A DNA stretch of 64,000 bases from Achromobacter sp. Bel (lineage in GTDB: Bacteria > Pseudomonadota > Gammaproteobacteria > Burkholderiales > Burkholderiaceae_B), in NCBI RefSeq assembly GCF_012928505.1, contig NZ_JABBJN010000016.1, positions 1 to 64,000 on the forward strand, written 5' to 3'. Shown piece by piece: positions 54,083-62,106 of this stretch. The position numbers and the translations under genes were made by a program. The stretch's first letter is position 1. Each line of letters starts with the position of its first letter. The notes below the pieces were generated by a model. That model saw only the letters and a program-made list of their open reading frames with translations, did not search any database and was not told the DNA's origin.

Positions 54083-54104
54083 ACCCCACAAGGAGGAGAC
54101 AGAC

Positions 54105-55784
54105 ATGCGGAACATTCGCTACCCCATCGAGGGTGTCATATATCACCCCGAGGAACGGGCCCGCGCCTATTTCGCCAGCGGCGCCTGGCGCCCGCTGACG
54201 GTGGGCCAAGCCTTGCGTGAAACCGCGCGACGCTGCGGCGACCGTCCGGCCATCATCACCGAAGAGGGAAGCCTGGGCTTCGCCGAGCTGGACGCCCGCA
54301 CCGAAAGGCTCGGGGCGGCATTGCTGGAAGCCGGCCTGCGTCCGGGCGACCGCGCCATTTTCCAAATGGGCACCACCCTGGAGACTGCGCTTGCGCTGCT
54401 GGCCTGCTACAAGGCAGGCATCGTACCCGTGTGTTCGCTGCCGCAGCATCGCGAACTCGAGATCGGCCAATTGATCCGGCAGTCGGGCGCGCGCGCCTAC
54501 TTTGTCCAGGCCGATTTCAGCACCTTCGACTTGCCCGGGTTCGCATCCCGGATGATGCAGGCCCATCCCGGGCTGGAGCACCTGATCGTCGCGCGCGGAC
54601 AGGCGTCCGAAGGCGCCTGCCTGCAGGCGCTGATAGACGGCATGCCGCTGGCGCGCGCTCGTGACATGCTGGCCGAGCAGGAACCCGGTTGCGAAGATGT
54701 GCTGGGCTTCCAGCTATCAGGCGGGACAACCGGGGTGCCGAAGATCATCCCGCGCTTCCATGCCGAGTACCTGGCGCACGCGCTGGCATGTGCCCAGCGC
54801 TACGAACTGCGCGAGGACGACCGGATCATCTGGGCCCTGCCCCTGCTGCACAACGCCGCCCAGGTCTACGTGCTGATGCCGCTGGTCCTGCTGGGCCTGT
54901 CGGCGGTGTTCATGTCCCGGATGGACGTGCCGCGCATGCTGGAGCTCATCGAAACCCATCGCGTCACCCGCGCTATTTCGATCGGCCCCATTGCTCCTCA
55001 GCTCATGGCCTATGCCGACCTTGCGCGGCACGACCTGTCTTCTTTGCGGCTGTTCACCACCATGAGCGCCGCGGACCGCCTGGAAGCCCACCTTGGCGTC
55101 CCCTGTTCCAACCTGTTCGGCATCACGGAAGGCTTGCTGCTGGGTTCCCCCGCCAGCGCGCCCGCCCATGTGCGCCACAAGACCCAGGGCCGCTCGGGCA
55201 GCGCCGAAGACGAGATCCGGCTGCTGGTGCCAGGTAGCGAAGCGCTCGCTCCCCCCGGCCAGATGGGCGAACTCTGTTTTCGGGGCCCTTCCACGGTGCC
55301 CGGCTTTTTCGACGCGCCAGAAGCCAATGCCGAAGCCTATACCTCGGACGGCTTCTACCGCACTGGCGACATGATGACCCAGCACGTCCACGACGGCGAA
55401 GTCCACTACACCTTCGAAGGTCGCTTGCGCGACAACATCAACCGTGGCGGAGAGAAGATCGGCTGCGAGGAAGTCGAGGCCTTGGTCAGTGCGCATCCGG
55501 CAGTGTCCGAGGCTCGGTTGGTCGCCATGCCCGACCCCTTCTATGGCGAAAAAGGCTGCATCTTCATCATCCCGCGCCCGGGCCATACCGCCCCATCCGT
55601 GCAGGAACTGTTGTCCTTCCTGGTTTCGCAGGGCCTGGCGAAATACAAATGCCCCGAACGCGTCGAGGTCATCGAGGCGTACCCCGTTACCAAGGTCGGC
55701 AAGCTCGACAAGACGGCGCTGCGCAGGATGATCGGCGAAATCCTCAACCAGGAAGCCGCCCGCGCGGCAGGAAGCCAGCCATGA
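54105..55784 (+). CDS. EntE/salicylate-type aryl-acid adenylating ligase (aryl-CoA synthetase)
   Basis: The protein has 559 residues. It is an ANL-superfamily enzyme of the 2,3-dihydroxybenzoate/salicylate AMP-ligase group. Visible motifs are the P-loop-like LSGGTTGVPKIIPR, NLFGITEGLL, DGFYRTGDMM, GRLRDNINRGGEKIGCEEVE and the late Lys in VTKVGKLDKTALR. Similarity to EntE/DhbE/MbtA runs along the full length. No siderophore genes are adjacent, and a thioesterase and an aryl-CoA hydroxylase follow, so CoA ligation of a hydroxy- or amino-benzoate-like acid is more likely than siderophore loading. The stop overlaps the thioesterase start (ATGA). Confidence 0.88.
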   Translation: MRNIRYPIEGVIYHPEERARAYFASGAWRPLTVGQALRETARRCGDRPAIITEEGSLGFAELDARTERLGAALLEAGLRPGDRAIFQMGTTLETALALLACYKAGIVPVCSLPQHRELEIGQLIRQSGARAYFVQADFSTFDLPGFASRMMQAHPGLEHLIVARGQASEGACLQALIDGMPLARARDMLAEQEPGCEDVLGFQLSGGTTGVPKIIPRFHAEYLAHALACAQRYELREDDRIIWALPLLHNAAQVYVLMPLVLLGLSAVFMSRMDVPRMLELIETHRVTRAISIGPIAPQLMAYADLARHDLSSLRLFTTMSAADRLEAHLGVPCSNLFGITEGLLLGSPASAPAHVRHKTQGRSGSAEDEIRLLVPGSEALAPPGQMGELCFRGPSTVPGFFDAPEANAEAYTSDGFYRTGDMMTQHVHDGEVHYTFEGRLRDNINRGGEKIGCEEVEALVSAHPAVSEARLVAMPDPFYGEKGCIFIIPRPGHTAPSVQELLSFLVSQGLAKYKCPERVEVIEAYPVTKVGKLDKTALRRMIGEILNQEAARAAGSQP

Positions 55785-56257
55785 CGAGCACCGAATATGT
55801 GATCGGCGTAACGCCCTTCGTCGTCCGGCGACGGGTCAAATGGGGCGATTGCGACCCCGCAGGCGTGGTCTACACCGTTACCTTCAGCGAGTACGTGATC
55901 TCGGCCGCGGAACTCTTCTATGGACGGCTGCTCGGCGGCACGCCGCAACGCCTCAAAGACGAGCACGGTTTCGGCACCCCGACGCGCGCGCTGGCCTTCG
56001 ATTTTCAGGCCTCGCTATGGCCTGACGAAGAGTTCGACATGGCGGTTCACGTCGAACGCATCGGCGAACGTTCCTACACCCTGCATATCGCGGCCAGCGT
56101 GCGGGGCCTGCCTGCCTTCGATGCACGGCTGACGCCCGTTTGCGTGGCTCGCGGCGAACGCCGGGCCATCCCCATCCCCCCAGCGATGCGCGATGCCTTG
56201 CTCGCCTATCAGACCGCCTGCGCACAGGCGGCGCCCTCCAGGAGTCCTGAACCATGA
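55781..56257 (+). CDS. 4-hydroxybenzoyl-CoA-type thioesterase
   Basis: The protein has 158 residues from the ATG at 55781. The hotdog fold has the catalytic-helix signature VKWGDCDPAGVVYTVTFSEYV, matching the DCDPAGIVY block of 4HBT thioesterases with the nucleophilic Asp. Both ends overlap neighbours by four bases (ligase before, monooxygenase after), which indicates strict co-translation. It should hydrolyse the hydroxylated aryl-CoA produced by the next enzyme, releasing the free dihydroxy acid. Substrate identity is inferred from context. Confidence 0.87.
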   Translation: MTSTEYVIGVTPFVVRRRVKWGDCDPAGVVYTVTFSEYVISAAELFYGRLLGGTPQRLKDEHGFGTPTRALAFDFQASLWPDEEFDMAVHVERIGERSYTLHIAASVRGLPAFDARLTPVCVARGERRAIPIPPAMRDALLAYQTACAQAAPSRSPEP

Positions 56258-57420
56258 AGATCGCCGTCATCGGGGCCGGCCCCGCCGGCTTGTATTTCTC
56301 CCTGCTTGCCAAAAAGCACGATCCCAGCCATGACATACAGGTCTATGAGCAGAATCCACAGGGCGCCACCTACGGCTGGGGCGTGGTGTTTTCGGATATC
56401 GGCCTGGCCTTCCTGCGCGAGGCGGACCCGGAGTTCTTCCATGCCTTCGTCGCGCACCACGAACACTGCAACTACATGGAGATCGTGCACAGGGGCGAAC
56501 GCATCCAGGTGCAGGGCAACCATTTCTCGCGCACCTCGCGGCTGGACATGCTGAAGGTGCTGGAGCAGGCCTGCCTGAAGGCCGGGGTACGCATTACCTA
56601 TGACCATCGCGTCGAAGACGTTTCGCAGCTGGCCGATGAGGTCGACATGCTGGTCGCCGCCGATGGCTCCAACAGCGCCGTGCGCAAGCAGTTCGCCGAT
56701 CATTTCCGGCCCAGTTTCGAACGTCGGCGCAACAAGTTCGCCTGGTATGGCACGCGCCAGCGCTTCCACCCCGTATCGCTGATCTTCCGTCAGACCGGAC
56801 ACGGAATATTCATCGCCCACAGCTACCAATACAGCCCCGAACTGAGCACGTTCCTGGTCGAGGTCGATCCCGACACCTGGCGCCGCGCGGGCCTGGACTG
56901 CGCCAGCGAGGAAGAAAGCCGCCGCTATTGCGCCGACGTGTTCCGGGCCGACCTGGGCGCCCATGAACTGCTGGGCAATCGTTCCCTCTGGTTCGAGGCG
57001 AACATCGTGCGCAACGACAACTGGTCGCACCGCAACATCCTGTTGCTGGGTGATGCCTTGCGCACCGTGCATTTCTCCCTGGGCTCCGGCACCCGTATGG
57101 CGATGCAGGACGCGATTGCCTTGCATGAAGGACTGAAACAACACCCGACCGAAACGCAAGCCGCCTTCGCGGTCTTCGAGTCCCTGCGTCGGCCGGCTTC
57201 GTCCAACTTCCAGGCGGCCGCGGCTCGCAGCCTGGACTGGTACGAGAACGTCGCCGACAAGATGCACTTGAATCCGGTGTCTTTCGCCTACGACTACATG
57301 CGGCGCACCGGCCAGGTCAGCCATGAAGATTTGCGCCAGCGCGACCCGGCGTTTACCGCGGCCTATGAAGCCCGGGCCGGCCTGACGGCCGACAACAAGG
57401 ATGGCCAGACCATCCGATAA
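56254..57420 (+). CDS. FAD monooxygenase of the salicylyl-CoA 5-hydroxylase / anthraniloyl-CoA monooxygenase type
   Basis: The protein has 388 residues. It has the FAD motif IAVIGAGPAGLYFSLLAKKHDP at about 3-24, GVVFSDIGLAFLREADP, MLVAADGSNSAVR, and the second FAD motif NILLLGDALRTVHFSLGSGTRMAMQDAIAL. The YGWGVVFSD block and HFSxGSGTxxAxxDAIAL block are shared with salicylyl-CoA 5-hydroxylase and the N-terminal domain of 2-aminobenzoyl-CoA monooxygenase. The C-terminal oxidoreductase domain of the bifunctional forms is absent. Together with the ligase and thioesterase it suggests para-hydroxylation of an ortho-substituted benzoyl-CoA. It uses NAD(P)H and O2 in the cytoplasm. Confidence 0.87.
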   Translation: MKIAVIGAGPAGLYFSLLAKKHDPSHDIQVYEQNPQGATYGWGVVFSDIGLAFLREADPEFFHAFVAHHEHCNYMEIVHRGERIQVQGNHFSRTSRLDMLKVLEQACLKAGVRITYDHRVEDVSQLADEVDMLVAADGSNSAVRKQFADHFRPSFERRRNKFAWYGTRQRFHPVSLIFRQTGHGIFIAHSYQYSPELSTFLVEVDPDTWRRAGLDCASEEESRRYCADVFRADLGAHELLGNRSLWFEANIVRNDNWSHRNILLLGDALRTVHFSLGSGTRMAMQDAIALHEGLKQHPTETQAAFAVFESLRRPASSNFQAAAARSLDWYENVADKMHLNPVSFAYDYMRRTGQVSHEDLRQRDPAFTAAYEARAGLTADNKDGQTIR

Positions 57421-57445
57421 ACCATCCATGGAGTATGGAGGAGAC

Positions 57446-58435
57446 ATGACAAAAACCCTGATTCTGGCGTCCATCGCCCTGACCGTCCTGGCGGGCGCTT
57501 CCCTTGCGCCGCCCAGCCAGGCGCAACCGTCCGGCTATCCCAGCCACAGCGTGCGCGCCGTGCTGCCCTATTCTGTTGGCAGCGGCCCGGATGCAGTCAC
57601 CCGCATCATCGGCGAGCAATTGACGGCCACATGGAAGCAGGCCTTCATCGTCGAAAACAAGCCCGGCGCCAACGGCTGGCTGGCCATCGGCGAAATCAAG
57701 CGATCCGCGCCGGACGGCTATTCCCTGGCGGTGGTGGACAACACCCACATGACGCTGCAGCCACATCTGTATAGCAAGCTGCCCTTCGACCCCGTGCGTG
57801 ACTTCACCCCCGTCGCCCCTATTTACACCACCAACTTCTTCATCGTCGTTTCGGCCAATTCGCCATGGCGCAGCGTGTCCGACCTGATCGATGCCGCGCG
57901 GCGGAAACCGGGATTGCTGACGTACGGAAGCTGGGGAATGGGCAGCGTGGCCCACCTGGGGTCGACCCAGTTCGAACGCAAGACCGGCACGACCATGACG
58001 CACGTGCCCTTCAAAGAGCTGCCGCAGCTGTACACGGCCGTGGCCAATGGCGAGGTGGACTGGGCCTTCGGCACGGCCGCGACGGTGCAGAACCTGTACC
58101 AGGCCAAGCGGGTCAGGCTGCTGGCGCTTGCGGCGCCCGCCCGCCTGGCGCTGTATTCCGACGTGCCGACGGTGTCGGAAGCCGGCGGCCCCAGTGATTT
58201 CGAACTCAAGACCTGGGTGGCCGCCTTTGCGCCCAAAGGCACATCGGCCGACGTGGTCCGGCGCCTGAACAGCGACATCGCCACCGCCTTGGCAGCCCCC
58301 GCCGTGCGCGAGCGTTTCCGTACGTTCGGCTTTGAACCCTGGGCCGGCGATGCCGCAACGGTCACCCAAGCCCAGGAGCAGGACTGGGCCCGCTTCGCCG
58401 ACGTCGTCAAGCAAGCCAACCTTTCCCTGGATTGA
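57446..58435 (+). CDS. Bug-family (TctC-type) solute-binding receptor
   Basis: The protein has 329 residues with a GGAGGAG ribosome-binding site. A signal peptide (MTKTLILASIALTVLAGASLAP, cleavage after SQAQ region) precedes a mature periplasmic protein. It has the Bug signatures YPSHSVRAVLPYSVGSGPDAVTRII, IVENKPGANGWLAIGEIKRSAPDGY and KPGLLTYGSWGMGSVAHLG. This family is greatly expanded in Bordetella and Achromobacter and binds carboxylates, including aromatic ones. No TctA/TctB membrane genes are adjacent, as is common for Bug receptors. The operon position suggests it captures the pathway's aryl acid. Confidence 0.9.
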   Translation: MTKTLILASIALTVLAGASLAPPSQAQPSGYPSHSVRAVLPYSVGSGPDAVTRIIGEQLTATWKQAFIVENKPGANGWLAIGEIKRSAPDGYSLAVVDNTHMTLQPHLYSKLPFDPVRDFTPVAPIYTTNFFIVVSANSPWRSVSDLIDAARRKPGLLTYGSWGMGSVAHLGSTQFERKTGTTMTHVPFKELPQLYTAVANGEVDWAFGTAATVQNLYQAKRVRLLALAAPARLALYSDVPTVSEAGGPSDFELKTWVAAFAPKGTSADVVRRLNSDIATALAAPAVRERFRTFGFEPWAGDAATVTQAQEQDWARFADVVKQANLSLD

Positions 58436-58452
58436 ACCGCAAAGGAAACACC

Positions 58453-59202
58453 ATGAGCCGTCTATATCGCATCGGCCAGATCGTCCCCAGTTCCAATACC
58501 ACCATGGAAACGGAAATCCCGGCCATGCTGCGAGCGCGCGAGGCCATGCGGCCGGAGCGCTTCACGTTCCACAGCAGCCGCATGCGGATGCATAAGGTCA
58601 CCCCGGCCGAGCTGCAGGCCATGAACCGCGAAGGACTACGCTGCGCCGCGGAACTGGCCGACGCGCGCATGGACGTCATTAGCACCGCCTGCCTCGTGGC
58701 CATCATGGCCATGGGGCCCGGCTATCATCGCCAAACGGAGGACGAGCTCGGCGCGGTCGCCCGCGCCAACCACTGCCAGGCGCCTGTGATGACCTCCGCA
58801 GGCGCACTGATAGACGGCTTGCGCCACCTGGGCGCGCGCAAGATCTCCTTGATGGCGCCGTATATGCGGCCGCTGACCGACCAGGTGGTGAGCTATATCG
58901 AAAACGAGGGCATCGAGGTGGTGGACGCCCTCAGCTTCGAGATTCCGGACAACCTCGAAGTGGGCCGGCGGGACCCCATGCAACTGATCGAAGACGTCAA
59001 ACGCCTGGATACGCGCGGCGTCGATGCCGTTGTGCTTTCGGCCTGCGTGCAGATGCCATCGCTACCCGCACTCCAGTCCGTGCAGGACACGATGGACATT
59101 CCTGTCGTGTCGACGGCTGCGTGCACGGTTTGGCGCATGCTGGAACATTTGGGCCTGGAGCCCGTCACCTCTGGCGCAGGGGCACTGCTGTCCCTCAGAT
59201 AG
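58453..59202 (+). CDS. maiA: Maleate cis-trans isomerase
   Basis: The protein has 249 residues from the ATG at 58453 with AAAGGAA upstream. The opening YRIGQIVPSSNTTMETEIPA and FTFHSSRMRMHKVT match maleate isomerases such as NicE/MaiA closely. The two catalytic cysteines of the Asp/Glu-racemase fold are Cys80 (STACLVAIMAMG) and Cys198 (LSACVQMPSL). It converts maleate to fumarate. In known pathways maleate arises from nicotinate or from gentisate via maleylpyruvate hydrolysis. Nicotinate genes are not here, so its presence at the end of the operon argues for a gentisate-like ring-cleavage product. Confidence 0.89.
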   Translation: MSRLYRIGQIVPSSNTTMETEIPAMLRAREAMRPERFTFHSSRMRMHKVTPAELQAMNREGLRCAAELADARMDVISTACLVAIMAMGPGYHRQTEDELGAVARANHCQAPVMTSAGALIDGLRHLGARKISLMAPYMRPLTDQVVSYIENEGIEVVDALSFEIPDNLEVGRRDPMQLIEDVKRLDTRGVDAVVLSACVQMPSLPALQSVQDTMDIPVVSTAACTVWRMLEHLGLEPVTSGAGALLSLR

Positions 59203-59807
59203 GAAGGTGCGGGGCGGCTGAATGCCGCCTTGGCGTTGGCGCCGGTAGAGGCAGTTTGCCGCAAAGGTTCATTGAACTTGAGCGGCGCCTTATTTCCCTG
59301 CTCCCCGCTAGCGCCTGCAAACCGCCCACCATCGCCAGGTCAGTCCAAAACCTGGAGAGAACTTCGCTGCGCGCGGCGTACTCGCGACCTGTGGCCGCGT
59401 TAGGAAGCCTACGCGCCACTTGTCGCCACAGGACCCGGACGGCCTCTCGCAGAAGTGCGAAGGCCAAACTGGCTGCATACCTGCGCCGTGGCCACTCGGG
59501 TAGGCAGGCCAAAAGTGCGGAACTGGGTTAGGTTCACCTTCCTGCAGACCCCGGTCCTCGAACCTCACAAAGCGCGAAACGAAGGTGCTTTACCGAGATC
59601 CCCCTGCGGCGCGATCAGAAACCAGCGGTCCAAACAGTTGACACGGATTGGCACCTCAGGATACGCCCTCCGTCTTGGGGAGGCATCACAATGCAGGACA
59701 AAAGCTCCGCGACGGCCCTGGCTTTGGTCCTAACGCACCAACAAGAAGACGATCGGCGAGGTTGATACCTCCTTAAGACGAACCTTGGTCAGCCGCAAAT
59801 TAGAACC
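59203..59807. other. Gene-free region before the EAL gene
   Basis: This 605-bp region has no convincing gene. Just after the maleate isomerase stop, a GGCGGC-TGAAT-GCCGCC hairpin (59213-59229) could act as a weak terminator, but it lacks a T tract. A repeat related to one at 61450-61533 lies at 59443-59525. TTGACA at 59638-59643 followed 17 bp later by ATACGC is a weak promoter candidate for the EAL gene. Confidence 0.5.
59443..59525. repeat. Diverged direct repeat A flanking the EAL gene
   Basis: The segment around GCCTCTCGCAGAAG and CTGCGCCGTGGCCACTCGG then GTAGGCA aligns with repeat B (61450-61533) in the same orientation with about one indel. Both share a CTCGGGTAGGCA/TTCGGGTAGGCA core. 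Read on the minus strand both encode FRTxxxPTRxxTAQVC, so they may be remnants of one coding element. Confidence 0.5.
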
Positions 59808-61340
59808 ATGGAAATCACGCATCTTCCCACCCAACACCGACTGGCCTTGTTTGGGACCCCAATAGTAATAGTGAGCCTGCTTGCGGCGGGACTGGAATTT
59901 CGCTCTGTCGCATCCCAGTCTGATGCAATAGTTAGGCATCACAATGAGCACCTGCTTCAACGGGCATTAGCGATTGGAAGAGAACAGGTCGACATAATGC
60001 AGTCCTTGAAGGAGGCGAGTGAACCTTGTTCTGCTGGGGATATCTCGGCGCTCCGCCACCGGTTTTACTTGGCCAACTATGTTGCTGACATCGCACGGGT
60101 TGTAGACGGAAGGGTACGCTGCTCCGCAGTGTGGGGAGTATGGGAAATGCCCCATACGCTATCTGCAGGGATTAGTGTGGGGAACTCCGGCATCTCCGTA
60201 TGGAAGAATATTAAGAATCCAATACTGTCGGAACTCACGGGCGACCTCGCAGCCAGCAATACGGTGGCGGTCTTTACCAGCATCTCATCATTCGAAGAGC
60301 TTGGCGGTCCTAGTGGTAAGTTGCACGGGCGAATCTATACCACGGACCGAAAGTACGTCTACCAAGACTTCGGAGATACTCAATCGTCTTTACAGCTGCC
60401 CAACATGTCTTCATGGTGGAACAACTGGTTCTTACGTTCTCAGACCGTTGTTACCTGCGACGCTCCTGACAATTTGGATATCTGTGCAGAATCCACGATT
60501 GTCACCGACATGCGAAGTCCGATTGCTCAATATGGCCTGCTCGGGGCTTTAATCGGCGCCGTTTTCGGCATGATCCTTCTTCTATGGTGGAAAGGGTCGC
60601 ATGGCTTGCGGGCAGGTCTATTGGAAGCGCTGCAGAAACGAAGGATTCATGTCGTCTATCAGCCGCTACGAGTCCTAGAGACGAACGAAGTCGTCGGGGC
60701 GGAGGCCTTGGCTCGCTGGACGCACCAGGAAGTAGGACCCATTCCGCCGACTACGTTCATTGGGTGGATTGAGAAATTAGGACTACGCGCAGAGTTCACA
60801 AGATATGTCGTAGTAGCTGCACTCGACGGGGCCCTCGGCCGCCTTCGCGGTAGGGAGAATTTCTATGTCAGCATCAACGTCTTTCCTGGTGATCTGGAGG
60901 ACGCTTCGTTTTTGGACTTCATGACAGACGAGACGGCGCGGCGTGGCATCGATCCTGCTCGTGTCGTCCTCGAAATATCTGAATCCGCTCAATTTTCCAC
61001 TCCCACCCCAAATGATATCTTGCAACTATTCCGAGCCAGAGGGTTTAGGATTTTCCTGGATGACTTTGGAGTTGGCTATTCCAATTTTGGAAACGTCGTG
61101 AGTTGGAAGCTTGATGGGATAAAACTGGATCGAGTTTTCATCCAATCAATCGGTGAGACCCAGCGCGCTGCACCTGTAATGGAGAAGATCATTGAAATGG
61201 CTAGACAGCTTGACGTTCAAGTGATCGTAGAGGGAATAGAGACCCAGGCACAGGCAGACTACATTCTCGACCGGATGCCCCATGCTGTGGGACAAGGTTG
61301 GTTGACTGGTCGTCCTGGATCTGCGCTTGACGCTATATAA
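59808..61340 (+). CDS. CSS-motif EAL-domain cyclic-di-GMP phosphodiesterase
   Basis: The protein has 510 residues. A membrane helix at about 12-30 and another at 241-262 enclose a periplasmic CSS domain, with Cys74 in SEPCSAGD and Cys105 in GRVRCSAVWG. The EAL domain (about 270-508) has E299-A300-L301 (GAEALARW), an Asn in SINVFPGD, LEISES, LDDFGVGYSNF, the IKLDR lysine, VEGIET and GQGW. The full metal and catalytic set is present, so it should hydrolyse c-di-GMP. The layout is like E. coli PdeB/PdeC redox-regulated enzymes. The DNA is clearly more AT-rich than its surroundings, which suggests transfer from another genome. Confidence 0.9.
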   Translation: MEITHLPTQHRLALFGTPIVIVSLLAAGLEFRSVASQSDAIVRHHNEHLLQRALAIGREQVDIMQSLKEASEPCSAGDISALRHRFYLANYVADIARVVDGRVRCSAVWGVWEMPHTLSAGISVGNSGISVWKNIKNPILSELTGDLAASNTVAVFTSISSFEELGGPSGKLHGRIYTTDRKYVYQDFGDTQSSLQLPNMSSWWNNWFLRSQTVVTCDAPDNLDICAESTIVTDMRSPIAQYGLLGALIGAVFGMILLLWWKGSHGLRAGLLEALQKRRIHVVYQPLRVLETNEVVGAEALARWTHQEVGPIPPTTFIGWIEKLGLRAEFTRYVVVAALDGALGRLRGRENFYVSINVFPGDLEDASFLDFMTDETARRGIDPARVVLEISESAQFSTPTPNDILQLFRARGFRIFLDDFGVGYSNFGNVVSWKLDGIKLDRVFIQSIGETQRAAPVMEKIIEMARQLDVQVIVEGIETQAQADYILDRMPHAVGQGWLTGRPGSALDAI

Positions 61341-61692
61341 GGCTGTCAGCTTTGAAATAAGCGTGAATTCACGTCAGCTCGAGGAACTGCTATTCAAACG
61401 ACGCCCGCGGCCGCGTTTTCACGCAGAACGGTGCAATGCCAACGCTGAACGCCCTCTCCCAGAACTGTGAGGGACAAGCTGGCGCACACCTGTGCCGTGT
61501 CCATTCGGGTAGGCATTTTGACGGTCCGGAATCTGCTCCGGGCAGCGGAACCATATGGCATGAAGCGATCCGTCACTCCGCGCTTCTGATCCGGAGCGGT
61601 TTCAGTTCCGAAGAGGAATACTCCCGGCGAGTAGCGCTGCTCTATTTTGACCCACAACATGCTACGCCGGGAGCGGCGGATAGGCGCATTGC
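61341..61692. other. Low-information region after the EAL gene
   Basis: No convincing gene. It contains repeat B (61450-61533) and several short overlapping reading frames with no recognisable similarity. Base composition is mixed. It probably consists of remnants around the transferred EAL module. Confidence 0.4.
61450..61533. repeat. Diverged direct repeat B flanking the EAL gene
   Basis: This is the counterpart of repeat A (59443-59525), same orientation, sharing CCCTCTCCCAGAA-like and ACCTGTGCCGTG...TTCGGGTAGGCA stretches. Identity over about 75 bp is roughly two-thirds to three-quarters by eye. Confidence 0.5.
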
Positions 61693-61974
61693 CTACATTT
61701 CAAAACCCCAAGGTCCCAGCTGCTGCGAAATTACATTGGGGGCACTCATCACTACTGTTGGCCTACTTTTATCGGCCCGTGCCATTGGTGCGTTTATTGC
61801 GACCATGCTGTCGTGATCGCGCTCGAAGCGTTGAAAGATTGCTGCATCGGCGCTGGCGGCTATCGTCAGCAAAGCGCCGCTAGGAAACACAAGGCGAATC
61901 ACGTCGCGCATTTCCACAATAACAGTGTGAAAGTCTTCGTTGCCCGACGGAACAGCAAAATTATCAATTTGCAT
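61693..61974 (-). CDS. Small hypothetical protein (93 residues)
   Basis: The frame starts with an ATG at 61974; a GGGGTGAG-like ribosome-binding site lies about 8-12 nt upstream. The product is not biased in composition (MQIDNFAVPSGNEDFHTVIV onward, including VIRLVFPSGALLTIAASADAA and PTVVMSAPNVISQQLG), so it could be a real globular protein. I do not recognise its family. It lies in the atypical segment between the EAL gene and the third OYE-family gene. Overlapping frames on the plus strand are less convincing. Coding status is uncertain. Confidence 0.45.
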   Translation of the reverse strand: MQIDNFAVPSGNEDFHTVIVEMRDVIRLVFPSGALLTIAASADAAIFQRFERDHDSMVAINAPMARADKSRPTVVMSAPNVISQQLGPWGFEM

Positions 61975-62106
61975 CGATGGTGCTCACCCCTATATGAAGT
62001 CGATCGTGGAATCAGCTTAGCAAAGGCGACTCGCTCGGAACCCCGCCCCACGTTAGGGATTTGCCCGGGGTTGATGCAATCGGATGAGACCTGTGAAATA
62101 GATGGC
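61975..62106. other. Short intergenic segment before the OYE-family gene end
   Basis: No gene or clear terminator is seen in this 132-bp gap between the small hypothetical protein and the third OYE-family gene. Confidence 0.4.

Noticed and set aside
54105-55784. Reading the EntE-like ligase as a siderophore biosynthesis gene
   Set aside because: No isochorismate synthase, carrier domain or NRPS is nearby, while an aryl-CoA hydroxylase, thioesterase and maleate isomerase are in the same operon.
58453-59202. A nicotinate degradation (nic) cluster because of the maleate isomerase
   Set aside because: No nicotinate hydroxylase, 2,5-dihydroxypyridine dioxygenase or maleamate amidohydrolase is present; the flanking genes indicate an aryl-CoA route.
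61436-61816. A 126-residue plus-strand frame
   Set aside because: It overlaps repeat B and the more protein-like minus-strand frame at 61693-61974, has no ribosome-binding site and resembles no family.
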